From Fidelibacterota bacterium SCGC AAA160-B08 (GTDB lineage: Bacteria > Fidelibacterota > Marinisomatia > Marinisomatales > Marinisomataceae), in NCBI GenBank assembly GCA_000402755.1, contig AQSD01000008.1, positions 1 through 45,015 of the forward strand: a stretch of 45,015 nucleotides of DNA. Direction: 5' to 3'. The notes below the pieces were generated by a model. The model ran no database searches and was not told the DNA's origin. It saw only the letters and a program-made list of their open reading frames with translations. A program made the position numbers and the translations under genes. Shown here in pieces: positions 16,066 through 24,548 of this stretch (the first letter of the stretch is position 1; each line of letters starts with the position of its first letter).

Positions 16066-17940
16066 TTATTTTAAAATACTTTCTAGTTCATCCATCAAGA
16101 AGTTCATTTTTCTAGATACAGCTTCAAAAGGTTCAGATGTCGTCATATCAACACCCGCTAAATTAAGCAGCTCTACAGGATAATCTGAACTACCACTAGA
16201 TAGAAATGTAATAAAACCGTCAATTCCAGCTTGACCTTCATTCTGTACTCGTTCAGAAATTTTCTCTCCCGCAGCAAATGACGTCGCATATGCATACATG
16301 TAATAGTTATAGTAAAAATGAGGTATACGAGACCAAGAATATGCTTCTTCATCTGTTATTTCCATACTTGATCCCCAATATTTACTATACATATCACCAA
16401 AATTTGTTGTTAAAAAATCTTCAGTCAAAATCTGGCCATCTTCTGCCGCCTCATGCATCAGTAATTCAAATTCTGCAAAGCGTGTTTGTCTATAGTATGT
16501 TGATCCAATATTTTGAATATAATTTTGAAGTAAAACAGCTTTTTCTGCATCATTTTCTACGTTAGCTAACAAATAGTCCATAAGTAGAGACTCGGTAGTT
16601 ACCGATGCAACCTCTGCATTGAATGTATCATACCCATAATATGGATATGGCTGATTTTTTTGACTCAAGTAAGAATGGTAGGCATGACCTAATTCATGAG
16701 CTAATGTAAAGACATCGTCTAAAGTACCAGAAAAATTTAGCTTAATTCTTGGAGGTAAGTTCCAAGTAGATGACATATATGCACCACTTTCTTTTCCTTG
16801 ATTCTCAAATACATCAATTAAATTTTCGTTATACATCTTCTCTGTAAACCTTTGCAACTCTCCATCGTTAGCCTGCAACAATGGTTGTAAGGCTTCTAAC
16901 ACCATCTGTTGACCTTCCTCATATGTATATTCTCTTGAAAAGTCTGCAAGAGGAGCATATGTATCAAATGGTTTTATTTTATCTACACCAAGGAGTTCGG
17001 CTTTAAGTTCTGCCCACCTATGCAAGGGTTGAAGATTATTATTTACGCTTTTAATTAAGTTTTTGTATATATCTGTGGATATTCCAGACCCTTTCATTTT
17101 CGCTTCTAAGGTATTTTCATATCCTCGCGCTTTAGCATAGAAAATATGACCCTCTACATTACCTTTCATCAATACTGAAGTTGTATTTAATGAATTCTTA
17201 AAAGGGACATATAAAGCTTTATACATATCTTCTCTAACTCTTCTGTCGGTTGACTTAGTATATTTACCATATCTTCCAGGAGACATTGTGAGATCATTCC
17301 CGTTCTCATCTTGGAATGTTCCCCATTTGAAATCTGTAGCTCTCATTATGTCGTAAGCTTCATTAGGGACTCCTGATAGTTTCCCAGCCATTGTTAAGAT
17401 TCTCTCTTCTTTCTCTGACAATATATATGGCTTAGCAATATACATATCTTTAAAATCTTTTTCATAGACTCTCAACTTCGGCTCTTTTTGCATATATCCT
17501 TCCAAGACACTATAATCAGACATAAGCATTTCAGGAGTATAGTATGCTGTTACTTCTCCAGATTTTATAGCTACATTTCTTACCCTTTGTACCATCTCTT
17601 GGTATTTTTCATTTGTTAAATCTGCATTCAATGAATTTGATGCATAATGATATAATTTTCCAAAATATTGATTAATATTTTCACTCAACTCTATTGAACT
17701 TAATAGAGTTTCAGGATTTGAAAGTAGTCTACCTTTATAATCTGCCATTTTAGGATAAAGCTTTTTAAGCTCTTCTAGCTCGAGCTCCCATGCAGCATCT
17801 GTTTCATATACCGCTGTTAAATCCCATTTATATTTTGAATCAATTTCAGATCTTAAAGGTATTTCTAAATTTGATGAGTTATTGTTTTCGGCACAAGCCA
17901 TAAGGATAAAAAGATAAAAAATAATTAGTCTAAAATACAT
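16066..17940 (-). CDS. pepF: Oligoendopeptidase F (M3B metallopeptidase), lipoprotein
   Basis: This zinc peptidase cleaves short peptides. The 624 residues begin with a lipoprotein signal (LFILMACAEN; lipid-anchored Cys at about residue 16), so it is probably periplasmic rather than cytosolic. The zinc motif HELGH is at residues 415-419 (HELGHAYHSYL), with a downstream NAEVASVTTE segment supplying the third ligand. The N-terminal region contains the oligo_F domain. It is the first gene of a minus-strand group with a PepSY protein, a nucleotidase-like gene and tRNA-Gly. Confidence 0.93.
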   Translation of the reverse strand: MYFRLIIFYLFILMACAENNNSSNLEIPLRSEIDSKYKWDLTAVYETDAAWELELEELKKLYPKMADYKGRLLSNPETLLSSIELSENINQYFGKLYHYASNSLNADLTNEKYQEMVQRVRNVAIKSGEVTAYYTPEMLMSDYSVLEGYMQKEPKLRVYEKDFKDMYIAKPYILSEKEERILTMAGKLSGVPNEAYDIMRATDFKWGTFQDENGNDLTMSPGRYGKYTKSTDRRVREDMYKALYVPFKNSLNTTSVLMKGNVEGHIFYAKARGYENTLEAKMKGSGISTDIYKNLIKSVNNNLQPLHRWAELKAELLGVDKIKPFDTYAPLADFSREYTYEEGQQMVLEALQPLLQANDGELQRFTEKMYNENLIDVFENQGKESGAYMSSTWNLPPRIKLNFSGTLDDVFTLAHELGHAYHSYLSQKNQPYPYYGYDTFNAEVASVTTESLLMDYLLANVENDAEKAVLLQNYIQNIGSTYYRQTRFAEFELLMHEAAEDGQILTEDFLTTNFGDMYSKYWGSSMEITDEEAYSWSRIPHFYYNYYMYAYATSFAAGEKISERVQNEGQAGIDGFITFLSSGSSDYPVELLNLAGVDMTTSEPFEAVSRKMNFLMDELESILK

Positions 17941-18017
17941 AGTAAATATTCCTTCTTTGTTAATTAAAATATAGATTCACATATTATAACGAAAAAAACT
18001 ATGAAAAAAAATAAACT

Positions 18018-18812
18018 ATGAAAGAAAATTATAAAATAGGTATAGCTCTTGGTGGTGGTGGTGCACGAGGATATGCACATATTGGTGTACTCAAAGCTAT
18101 TGATGAATTAAAAATTCCTATTGATTTTATATCTGGGACTAGTATTGGATCATTTATAGGCGCTTTATATGCGTCTGGAAAGCTGAATCAATTTGAAGAG
18201 GAAATAAGAAGCAAAAATAGCTTTATAAGAGATGTCTTATTCAAACTCGATCCTATTTATCCAAAATTAGCAGTAATGAATGGTAATGAAGTAATAAAAG
18301 TTTTTAAGAGACTTACTGATATCACTACCTTTGAAGAGCTAAATATTCCTCTTACTACGGTAGCAACAGATATTATTAACAATCAAAAAATAGAGTGTAA
18401 CTCTGGAGATATAATTAATGCAATCAAAGCTAGCATTGCTATACCAGGGGTATTAAGCCCTACATATGTGAATGAAACACTTTGTGTTGATGGTGGACTA
18501 ATAGATCCTGTGCCACTAGAATCTGCTATAAAAATGGGTGCAGACTATACTATAGCAGTAAATCTTTATGGGTTAGAATCATCTGAAAAAAAAGATGAAA
18601 AATATAATATTATTGATATCATTGATCGTTCAGCGAAAATTGTTTTAAACAATATCACTCACCTTAGTTTCAAGCTTAATAAACCAGATTTACTTATTGA
18701 ACCTCCAATCGATCAATTCAGGGGTTGGGATTTTCATAAAGCAAAAGAATTGATTGATATTGGCTATGAAGAAGGAAAAAAATCTTTAGTAGAAAGTGAG
18801 CTATTTACTTAA
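18018..18812 (+). CDS. Patatin-like phospholipase family protein
   Basis: The 264-residue protein matches RssA/YlbK-type serine lipid acyl hydrolases. The oxyanion loop GGGGARG is at 12-18, the nucleophile Ser42 is in GTSIG, and the catalytic Asp is in the DGGLIDPVP motif near residue 160. There is no signal peptide, so it is likely cytosolic or membrane-peripheral. It is a single-gene unit on the plus strand, divergent from pepF. An upstream ATG at 18001 is followed at once by a stop and cannot be the start. Confidence 0.93.
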   Translation: MKENYKIGIALGGGGARGYAHIGVLKAIDELKIPIDFISGTSIGSFIGALYASGKLNQFEEEIRSKNSFIRDVLFKLDPIYPKLAVMNGNEVIKVFKRLTDITTFEELNIPLTTVATDIINNQKIECNSGDIINAIKASIAIPGVLSPTYVNETLCVDGGLIDPVPLESAIKMGADYTIAVNLYGLESSEKKDEKYNIIDIIDRSAKIVLNNITHLSFKLNKPDLLIEPPIDQFRGWDFHKAKELIDIGYEEGKKSLVESELFT

Positions 18813-18855
18813 AACCTTTCTTTCTTCTTATATTCCTTTTATAGGTAGAATAATT

Positions 18856-19473
18856 TTATTCTGATAATACTTCACTTCTTTTAGCAATACGAACTGACAA
18901 CATTTCTACTCTCTCAAGTGGATTGTCATTTTGATCTTTTGCGACATTTACAATTTCATCGATAATGTCTAACCCCTGTACAACTTTGCCAAAGACAGTA
19001 TAGTTATTATCTAAAAAACTTGCATTATCATGACAGATAAAAAACTGGCTTGAAGCGCTATTAGGATCATTAGTTCTTGCCATAGACAAAATTCCCTTTA
19101 CATGAGGCGTATCATTGAATTCTTGAGGAATAAGCCAAGTACTTGGGTCTTCTTCGTTTCCAATGCCAAAGAATTTACCTGCTCGACCTCCTGTACCGTG
19201 AGTAGCCTTATTTTCATTTCTAGAATTAGGATCTCCTCCTTGAATCATAAAACCTGGAATTACCCTGTGAAATGTAGTGCCATCAAAATATTCTTCATTT
19301 ACCAATGCAACAAAACTATCTACATGCATTGGGGCGATATCAGGATAAAACTCTACTATCATATCTCCAAAATTTGTTGAAATTACCGCTACGTCATTCT
19401 CTTTTTCATAAGTCATAAATAATACCCCTATCGCTAATAATGTTAATAATATTAATCCTAATACTCTGTTCAT
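18856..19473 (-). CDS. Cyclophilin-type peptidyl-prolyl cis-trans isomerase, membrane-anchored
   Basis: The 205-residue protein has an N-terminal hydrophobic segment (about 4-20, LGLILLTLLAIGVLFMT), so it is exported or anchored. The cyclophilin domain follows, with FHRVIPGFMIQGGDP, GILSMARTNDPNSASSQFFI and VFGKVVQGLDIIDEI, which carry the catalytic Arg and substrate-binding residues. Insertions near NENKATHGTGGRAGK are common in bacterial cyclophilins. Its start overlaps the stop of the PHP phosphoesterase gene by four bases (ATGA), giving a coupled pair. Confidence 0.95.
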   Translation of the reverse strand: MNRVLGLILLTLLAIGVLFMTYEKENDVAVISTNFGDMIVEFYPDIAPMHVDSFVALVNEEYFDGTTFHRVIPGFMIQGGDPNSRNENKATHGTGGRAGKFFGIGNEEDPSTWLIPQEFNDTPHVKGILSMARTNDPNSASSQFFICHDNASFLDNNYTVFGKVVQGLDIIDEIVNVAKDQNDNPLERVEMLSVRIAKRSEVLSE

Positions 19474-20609
19474 CTCTTCACCTTTTCAACTTGCATTGTA
19501 ATTGTTGGATGTTGTCTTGGAGCAAATATAGCATTTAAAACTTCAAATTCTAAATTGAATTTTTCTAATTTTGCTCTTGTAATAACCTGCAATTCTACTG
19601 TTTCATGAGCAGAAATCTCAATCACATCGATATCCATAAAGAAACTATAATCACTAATGTTCTTTAAAATGAATCTAGCATCAGAGTTATTTTTAATTTC
19701 TACATAAGCTAAGTCTCTCTTATAACTTGAATCATCATATTTATATTTAAAAGATTCTATCTCTAAACTGGCATGAATTAAAGGAATCAGCCATTCTTCT
19801 CTTCCAATTAAACTGTTTTTATGCCAAACAACTGTCTGTCTATCAAATAAAGCTTTTTGGATTGATTTCTGATTTCTTTTTTTAGCAAAAACTAATGTAA
19901 CTGGTCTATGGCCTCCACTAGGAACTTCATACTCCCAATCAATAAATCCATGGATATCTGAGTTTCCCATGATTGTTAAATTATTATCTAGAGCAATCTG
20001 AAGAGCACCATCAGAAAATTTTCCTCTATTAACCACTTCTATGCCATGAAGTAGGCCTTTATTAATCAATTCTTTGTGAATGTCCTTTAGTTCCAATAAA
20101 CCATAAGGCTCTTGTCTTCTATATGGATGATTCCAGAAAGTAAAAGCATTTTGCTTTTTTGCTTCTTCGAAAAGCTCAATTGGATCTTCAATAACTAGCG
20201 CATTGGCATCTTTAATAAAGATTGCATTACAATGACCAAGTGGCATACTTCTCGAGAGCTCAATACCGTGTACTACTACAAGATCACTTTTAACGGCACT
20301 TTCTGCAATGCTATAAGATCTATTTTTATCTGGGTTGGGTATATCAGCACCATTACCAGAATAATTAGGATCTTTATATAAATGATCTGTAATAGCTAAA
20401 ACATCAAGTTGTTCTCTGTTAGCTTCTTCTACTCTAATTGTTGGCCATACATCTGCATCTGAAAACACAGTATGTGAATGAAAATCAGATACTAAAGTTA
20501 AATGACCGTCAATATCAGGAAAATTAATTCCTTTATGAGAAGATAGCTGCTGTGCATTTAAAATTGCACAGCAACTAATAATAAACAATAGGATATTTTT
20601 ATTACTCAA
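19470..20609 (-). CDS. Exported PHP-domain phosphoesterase (Sb-PDE-like)
   Basis: The PHP metallophosphoesterase motifs are HSHTVFSD, AITDH, GIELSR, WNHPYRR and GNSDIHG, which provide the metal ligands. The fold and the lead-in FPDIDGHLTLVSDFHSH match exported FCB-group proteins labelled Sb-PDE family phosphodiesterase. The substrate is unproven. I prefer the TTG start at 20609: it overlaps the upstream stop and gives a clean signal peptide (SNKNILLFIISCCAILNAQ). The first ATG at 20657 would add 16 residues and overlap the NTF2 gene by 56 bases. The C-terminal about 90 residues look like a beta-sandwich. Confidence 0.85.
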   Translation of the reverse strand: MSNKNILLFIISCCAILNAQQLSSHKGINFPDIDGHLTLVSDFHSHTVFSDADVWPTIRVEEANREQLDVLAITDHLYKDPNYSGNGADIPNPDKNRSYSIAESAVKSDLVVVHGIELSRSMPLGHCNAIFIKDANALVIEDPIELFEEAKKQNAFTFWNHPYRRQEPYGLLELKDIHKELINKGLLHGIEVVNRGKFSDGALQIALDNNLTIMGNSDIHGFIDWEYEVPSGGHRPVTLVFAKKRNQKSIQKALFDRQTVVWHKNSLIGREEWLIPLIHASLEIESFKYKYDDSSYKRDLAYVEIKNNSDARFILKNISDYSFFMDIDVIEISAHETVELQVITRAKLEKFNLEFEVLNAIFAPRQHPTITMQVEKVKR

Positions 20610-21570
20610 GATCTCTCGTGTATTGTTCAACGCCATCAATCTTACCATCAAGGTCAAAGAAGAATAGCTCTACTAGATCTTTTTCCCATACTGTTCCGTC
20701 CTTATTTACTCTTTTTTCAGTAGAATAAACAGTTACACCAGATCCTGGGTCAGTATCTTTAATTTTAAGTGGTACCATAGAAAATGGTGTCCATGTTACA
20801 GAATCTAAATTATCAAAAACAGATTTCATACCTTCGCTGGTTCTTTGAGAAGTTCCGCCGGTGGCTGCCTTAAAAGTCCACTCATCTGCAAAATATCCAG
20901 CAACAGCTTCTCCATCCATATTATTATAATCAGCAAAGAATTTTTCTAAAATTTCAACTTCACCTCTGTTTGAGAAAACAAGTGGTCTTCCTGAGTATTC
21001 GCTTTCGCCTCTACCAAAGAATTTACCGCCTTCTGACAATCCGTGCGTTGTAAATTCTGGATCAGGATCGACTCGATTCCATTGATTCCATCCGCCTAAT
21101 TTACCTTCTTCATCAATATAGTAGATTTCAAATAATTCATGTCTCTCTTTAGATCCATTTTGAAACGTTCTATCTTCGGTGGCCCAGGTTAACACTCTTG
21201 TCCAATCATCTTCTTCTAACTGAACTGGAAGCATTGCATATATATTCATATTGAGCGATTCAACTTGGTTGTCAAAATAATCTGTCATATTCTCAGCTGA
21301 GTTTTCTACAAAATCATCTGTATAAAGAGCTTTCATTGCATCCCAATCTCTTGCGTTGTAAGCATCCGTTGAGGCTTGAACTGTATCCATGGACTTGTCA
21401 TCAGCTAGAACATAAGCATTACCATTCAACTCATTATCTTCGCCTGGCATAAATTTACCAGCTGAGTGATGGTCGTTGTGATTATTAACCATTGTTGCTG
21501 TGTTGTTACACGCTAAAACAAAAAACATTCCAAAAATAGACAGAAGTGTTAATATTTTATTTTTTTTCAT
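20602..21570 (-). CDS. Lipoprotein with two NTF2/SnoaL-like domains
   Basis: The 322-residue protein starts with a lipoprotein signal and lipobox VLAC at about residue 21. Two NTF2-like segments follow: the first from about residue 60 (VQASTDAYNARDWDAMKALYTDDFV) and the second from about 205 (EILEKFFADYNNMDGEAVAGYFADEW). Each ends in a similar LFEIYYIDEEGKLGGWNQW or LVELFFFDLDGKIDGVEQY segment, which suggests an internal duplication. No catalytic residues can be assigned. It lies upstream of, and is probably cotranscribed with, the PHP phosphoesterase and cyclophilin genes. Confidence 0.75.
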   Translation of the reverse strand: MKKNKILTLLSIFGMFFVLACNNTATMVNNHNDHHSAGKFMPGEDNELNGNAYVLADDKSMDTVQASTDAYNARDWDAMKALYTDDFVENSAENMTDYFDNQVESLNMNIYAMLPVQLEEDDWTRVLTWATEDRTFQNGSKERHELFEIYYIDEEGKLGGWNQWNRVDPDPEFTTHGLSEGGKFFGRGESEYSGRPLVFSNRGEVEILEKFFADYNNMDGEAVAGYFADEWTFKAATGGTSQRTSEGMKSVFDNLDSVTWTPFSMVPLKIKDTDPGSGVTVYSTEKRVNKDGTVWEKDLVELFFFDLDGKIDGVEQYTRDLE

Positions 21571-21660
21571 TCTCTAACTCTCTTTTCTTCCCTTGATTGA
21601 CTAAAGTAATACCAAACATTTTAATAAAAAAATCTTAGCATTACACTACTAAATATTAAG

Positions 21661-21733
21661 TGGAGCTGACAGGGATTGAACCTGCGACCTCGTGAATGCC
21701 ATCCACGCGCTCTACCAACTGAGCTACAGCCCC
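21661..21733 (-). tRNA. tRNA-Ala (GGC)
   Basis: The reverse strand gives a full cloverleaf. The acceptor stem is GGGGCTG/CAGCTCC with discriminator A, the D arm GCTC...GAGC, and the anticodon arm CGTGG-ATGGCAT-TCACG with anticodon GGC. The variable loop AGGTC precedes the T arm GCAGG-TTCAATC-CCTGT. The third acceptor pair G-T wobble region is compatible with tRNA-Ala identity. CCA is not encoded. It stands between the NTF2-like lipoprotein gene and a terminator hairpin. Confidence 0.97.
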
Positions 21734-21751
21734 AAAGAATTAAAGTTAAAT

Positions 21752-21784
21752 AAAAAAGGGCTATAAAAATATAGCCCTTTTTTT
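21752..21784. terminator. Bidirectional rho-independent terminator
   Basis: An eight-pair stem GGGCTATA/TATAGCCC (21758-21765 and 21770-21777) with an AAAA loop is flanked by an A6 run on the left and a T7 run on the right, so it can work on either strand. On the minus strand it would end the ECF-sigma/lipoprotein operon that stops at 21832 and insulate tRNA-Ala. Confidence 0.85.
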
Positions 21785-21831
21785 AAAATACAATATCTTA
21801 GGTGAAAAGATTTTCCGCGAGTTTCTCGGCC

Positions 21832-22710
21832 TTATTCTTCTCCGCCTTTACGTCTACAATTATCTTTCCATGCTTGTTTCATCTCTTCATGAGAATTAAC
21901 TGTTAAGACACTACCATCTTCAAAGGTAATATCAACAGGGAATACAAGTTGTGGTCTTGATTTTTCACCCTCATAAGACTCAAAGAATGCTTTCATCTGC
22001 GCAGACAAATCTTCTTCATCTGATGCAGTAAGCGTTGAACCATCAGGCATTGTGAAGCTTACAGGAAAGACGAAAGTGAAACATTTTTTATCTTCTTGTT
22101 CACCGCGACAAGCTTGAAATGCTTCTTTTAATTCTTCTTGAGAATTAACTGTTAACATCTCGCCTTCTTCGCCTTCTTCTGCAGGTTTAAACTGCACTTG
22201 AATTGGATACGTAAATGCTGGTTTTTCTTTAGTTCCGGTTGCTTTAAAATGTGCTTTAAGTGTTGTATAGAACTCTTTTTGATCACTTACTGTGTAAGCT
22301 GAACCATCTGAGAATGAAAATGAAAGTGGGAATACAAATCTAAAGCATTTTCTCTTCCCATTTCTTTTTCTATCATCACCTTTTCTATCACCTAGCTTTC
22401 TACCATCTCTAGCAAAAAATACCTCTGTCACATCTCCGACATCTATAGCCATATCACCTAAAGATAATTGATATCCATATGAAGCAGATAGTTCTACCTC
22501 AATAGCGATATGATCAAAATATTGGCTATTCACAACCATACGAGAAAGAACTGGTAAATCTACACTGTCTATATCTATTTTGTTGGAATCATTAGCAATA
22601 GCTTCGATCAACTGTTCGTCGTTCATCATATCTGCTTCCATGTAAGACATATTGTCTTGACATGAAGAGATAAATAGTACCATTCCAAATATTAATAATA
22701 ATTTTTTCAT
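21832..22710 (-). CDS. Lipoprotein with four imperfect repeats, last gene of the ECF operon
   Basis: The 292-residue protein has a lipoprotein signal (lipobox ISSC, Cys17). After a basic linker near residues 101-121 it carries four modules in A-B-A-B order with an 88-residue period: A1 122-155, B1 164-201, A2 210-243, B2 252-285. A modules read CFxFVFPxSFxxxDGS; B modules end in LTVNSxEExKxA...C. Each module looks like short strands plus a helix. The function is unknown; similar FPDGS/VNSxEE lipoproteins occur in marine Bacteroidetes, from memory. It is cotranscribed with a Spy-like protein and an ECF sigma factor, suggesting an envelope-stress output. Confidence 0.75.
   Translation of the reverse strand: MKKLLLIFGMVLFISSCQDNMSYMEADMMNDEQLIEAIANDSNKIDIDSVDLPVLSRMVVNSQYFDHIAIEVELSASYGYQLSLGDMAIDVGDVTEVFFARDGRKLGDRKGDDRKRNGKRKCFRFVFPLSFSFSDGSAYTVSDQKEFYTTLKAHFKATGTKEKPAFTYPIQVQFKPAEEGEEGEMLTVNSQEELKEAFQACRGEQEDKKCFTFVFPVSFTMPDGSTLTASDEEDLSAQMKAFFESYEGEKSRPQLVFPVDITFEDGSVLTVNSHEEMKQAWKDNCRRKGGEE
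21856..22347 (-). repeat. Internal duplication in the lipoprotein gene (two copies of an 88-codon A-B unit)
   Basis: Codons 122-201 and 210-285 encode two copies of the same two-module unit. A1 and A2 share CF.FVFP.SF...DGS..T.SD, and B1 and B2 share LTVNS.EE.K.A, with cysteines closing each unit at residues 122, 201, 210 and 285. The repeat is clear at the protein level and diverged at the DNA level. Confidence 0.8.
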
Positions 22711-22749
22711 TTTATAAAATCCTTTTTAGTTTGTGCGTTAGTAAAGTTA

Positions 22750-23295
22750 TTATTTATTTCTGTTACTGTCAAAATCTCTTTTTGTTCCATTTTGATCTGT
22801 AGGAGGAGTCCCTCTACGATCTCTCATAATCTTTCCCCAGGCTCCCAATGCTTCTCGGTCCTTGAAAGACATTTTTTTAGATAGATTAGATTTCATTCTT
22901 TCTTCAAAGAATAGCAATTTCATACGTTGCTGTTCTGTTATAATACCTTTTGTATCTTTTAGAAATTTACTTTCCAATCTGACTAAAGTACCTTTCATTC
23001 GTACTTTAGAATCTATTGCTGCATCAACATCAAATTTTGATCGATCATCTTTAGCAGCAGATCGTAATGTTCTTAATTTTTCTTGATGTGCTTTTTTTGC
23101 TTCATCTGATCTTTTATGAAATTCATTTTGTAGCGGAAAGAACTTTTGAGCTTGCTCAGAAGTAAGATCTAAATGCTTTGTCAGCGTTCCTATAACCCAA
23201 GCTTCACGCTGCTCTTTTCCTTGGTCCATCCTGTTGCCGCTATCTTGAGCATATAGTCCAGCAGTTAAAGTTAGTAGTATTAGTATATTTTTCAT
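22750..23295 (-). CDS. Spy/CpxP-like (LTXXQ) periplasmic protein
   Basis: The 181-residue exported protein has a signal peptide (MKNILILLTLTAGLYAQ). It then has a helical region with two LTXXQ-type motifs, LTSEQAQKFFPL near residue 43 and ITEQQRMKLLFFEERM near 117, the pattern of Spy/CpxP chaperones and stress sensors. Its ATG directly abuts the stop of the putative anti-sigma gene (TAAATG). Context suggests it is a regulon member or sensor of the ECF system. Confidence 0.8.
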   Translation of the reverse strand: MKNILILLTLTAGLYAQDSGNRMDQGKEQREAWVIGTLTKHLDLTSEQAQKFFPLQNEFHKRSDEAKKAHQEKLRTLRSAAKDDRSKFDVDAAIDSKVRMKGTLVRLESKFLKDTKGIITEQQRMKLLFFEERMKSNLSKKMSFKDREALGAWGKIMRDRRGTPPTDQNGTKRDFDSNRNK

Positions 23296-23607
23296 TTAAA
23301 ACTCCTCGTTATTGCTTATAAACTCTATGTTATTGTCTGCAAATATGTTAATTAAGTCTAATTCATCTAAGTCATTAGAATCTTCTAAATAATCCATTTC
23401 AGCATATAAATTTTCTTCTGAAGCAATAACTCCAATAGGAATGAAAATATAAAAAAGAATCGCAACAGCTAAAGTAGCTAATCCAATGCCTGTTTTTCGT
23501 TTATTTGACGACTCTGAATCAATCCTATAATTAAGCTTATCTAAAAACTCATCAGTATCTAATGATACATTAGTTTTAAAATGTTTCTGTCTAAAATGGT
23601 CGCTCAT
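23296..23607 (-). CDS. Single-pass membrane protein, probable anti-sigma factor
   Basis: The 103-residue protein has a hydrophilic N-terminal 35 residues, one membrane helix (about 42-62, GIGLATLAVAILFYIFIPIGV) and an acidic C-terminal tail. It lacks the His-Cys zinc motif of ZAS anti-sigma factors. Its ATG overlaps the sigma gene's TGA by four bases, the usual coupling for sigma/anti-sigma pairs. Anti-sigma is inferred from topology and position only. Confidence 0.6.
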   Translation of the reverse strand: MSDHFRQKHFKTNVSLDTDEFLDKLNYRIDSESSNKRKTGIGLATLAVAILFYIFIPIGVIASEENLYAEMDYLEDSNDLDELDLINIFADNNIEFISNNEEF

Positions 23608-24131
23608 CTATTTGTATCCATAATTTTACGTAATGTTTTTACACCATGACTATAATTGTTTTTTGCTGCATCTTCAGAAATATTTAAAACATCACCGACT
23701 TCTCTAAAAGACAAGCCCTCTGAAACGCGTAGACTCATTACGTTTCTCTGTTTTTTTGGTAATGTTTTAATAGCATTCCATAGCTCTATACTTAATGCTT
23801 TTTTTTCATAATTATCATCAGAAACATGCAATTCTGGTACTTGATCTAAATGAAGGAATGAACGCCATTTATTTTTAAAGAAATAAGAATTCAGTGTATT
23901 TACCTTTATACGATATAAATAAGTGGTGAATGCAGCATCAAATCGGAAGTTCTTTAATGATTTATACAGCTTGATGAATACGCGCTGTGTTAAATCGTCT
24001 GCTTCGAGCTCATCACGAGTAATTGAATAGTAATAATTATATGTCATATTTATATGCTTTGTTACAAGTTCATCAAAGGCCTTTCGATCGCCATCATTAA
24101 ACTGTTTTATTAGATCATGATCTTTCGGCAT
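23604..24131 (-). CDS. ECF-type RNA polymerase sigma factor
   Basis: The 175-residue protein has sigma region 2 (about 14-85, with DELEADDLTQRVFIKLYKSL and the -10-binding helix) and region 4 (about 115-168, LPKKQRNVMSLRVSEGLSF plus an HTH). Regions 1 and 3 are absent, as expected for ECF sigma factors. It heads a tight four-gene operon (sigma, membrane protein, Spy-like, repeat lipoprotein). ECF factors usually autoregulate, but I cannot point to a promoter sequence with confidence. Confidence 0.93.
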   Translation of the reverse strand: MPKDHDLIKQFNDGDRKAFDELVTKHINMTYNYYYSITRDELEADDLTQRVFIKLYKSLKNFRFDAAFTTYLYRIKVNTLNSYFFKNKWRSFLHLDQVPELHVSDDNYEKKALSIELWNAIKTLPKKQRNVMSLRVSEGLSFREVGDVLNISEDAAKNNYSHGVKTLRKIMDTNR

Positions 24132-24167
24132 ACAAGTATGACTCCTTAGAGTTGGAAAAGTAAAAAA

Positions 24168-24536
24168 CTATTTTTTTCTTGCCTCGATAAATGCTTGTAC
24201 GCCCATAATGATAGCGCTCAAACATAGAACAAATGTAGTGAATTGTTCTACAGTAGCAAGAGGTCTCAATAATGCGTCTCCACTAACAAGATAACCAAAA
24301 ATAGCTATTACAGACTTATAAGTAGATCCTACCCCCATAGCTAGTATAAATAGATTAATATGTGCAAAGTGCCTGCTCTGATTTGGAAAACGATCAGACA
24401 GAAGAGTAAATCCACCTACAATTCCACCTAAAAAAGCTGGGATTAATGCTGTAATACTTTCAGCGCCTGTTATAACATAAAAAGCGCCTCCTAAAACTAA
24501 TAAACTAATACTTACTTTTTTAAAAATATGATTCAT
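24168..24536 (-). CDS. Small four-helix integral membrane protein, function unknown
   Basis: The 122-residue protein is mostly hydrophobic with about four membrane helices (near 10-25, 30-46, 60-82 and 95-115) separated by short polar loops such as DRFPNQSRH. No family motif is recognised. It lies 13 bases downstream of tyrA on the same strand and 36 bases before the sigma gene, so it may be the distal gene of the aromatic operon. Confidence 0.6.
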   Translation of the reverse strand: MNHIFKKVSISLLVLGGAFYVITGAESITALIPAFLGGIVGGFTLLSDRFPNQSRHFAHINLFILAMGVGSTYKSVIAIFGYLVSGDALLRPLATVEQFTTFVLCLSAIIMGVQAFIEARKK

Positions 24537-24548
24537 TTCTCTCTCCTT

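Noticed and set aside
16278..16565. 95-residue plus-strand open frame inside pepF
   Set aside because: It overlaps the catalytic region of an intact PepF gene on the other strand and its sequence has no family features.
18001..18020. Upstream ATG at 18001 as start of the patatin gene
   Set aside because: It is followed after five codons by a TGA; the ATG at 18018 is the first in the conserved frame.
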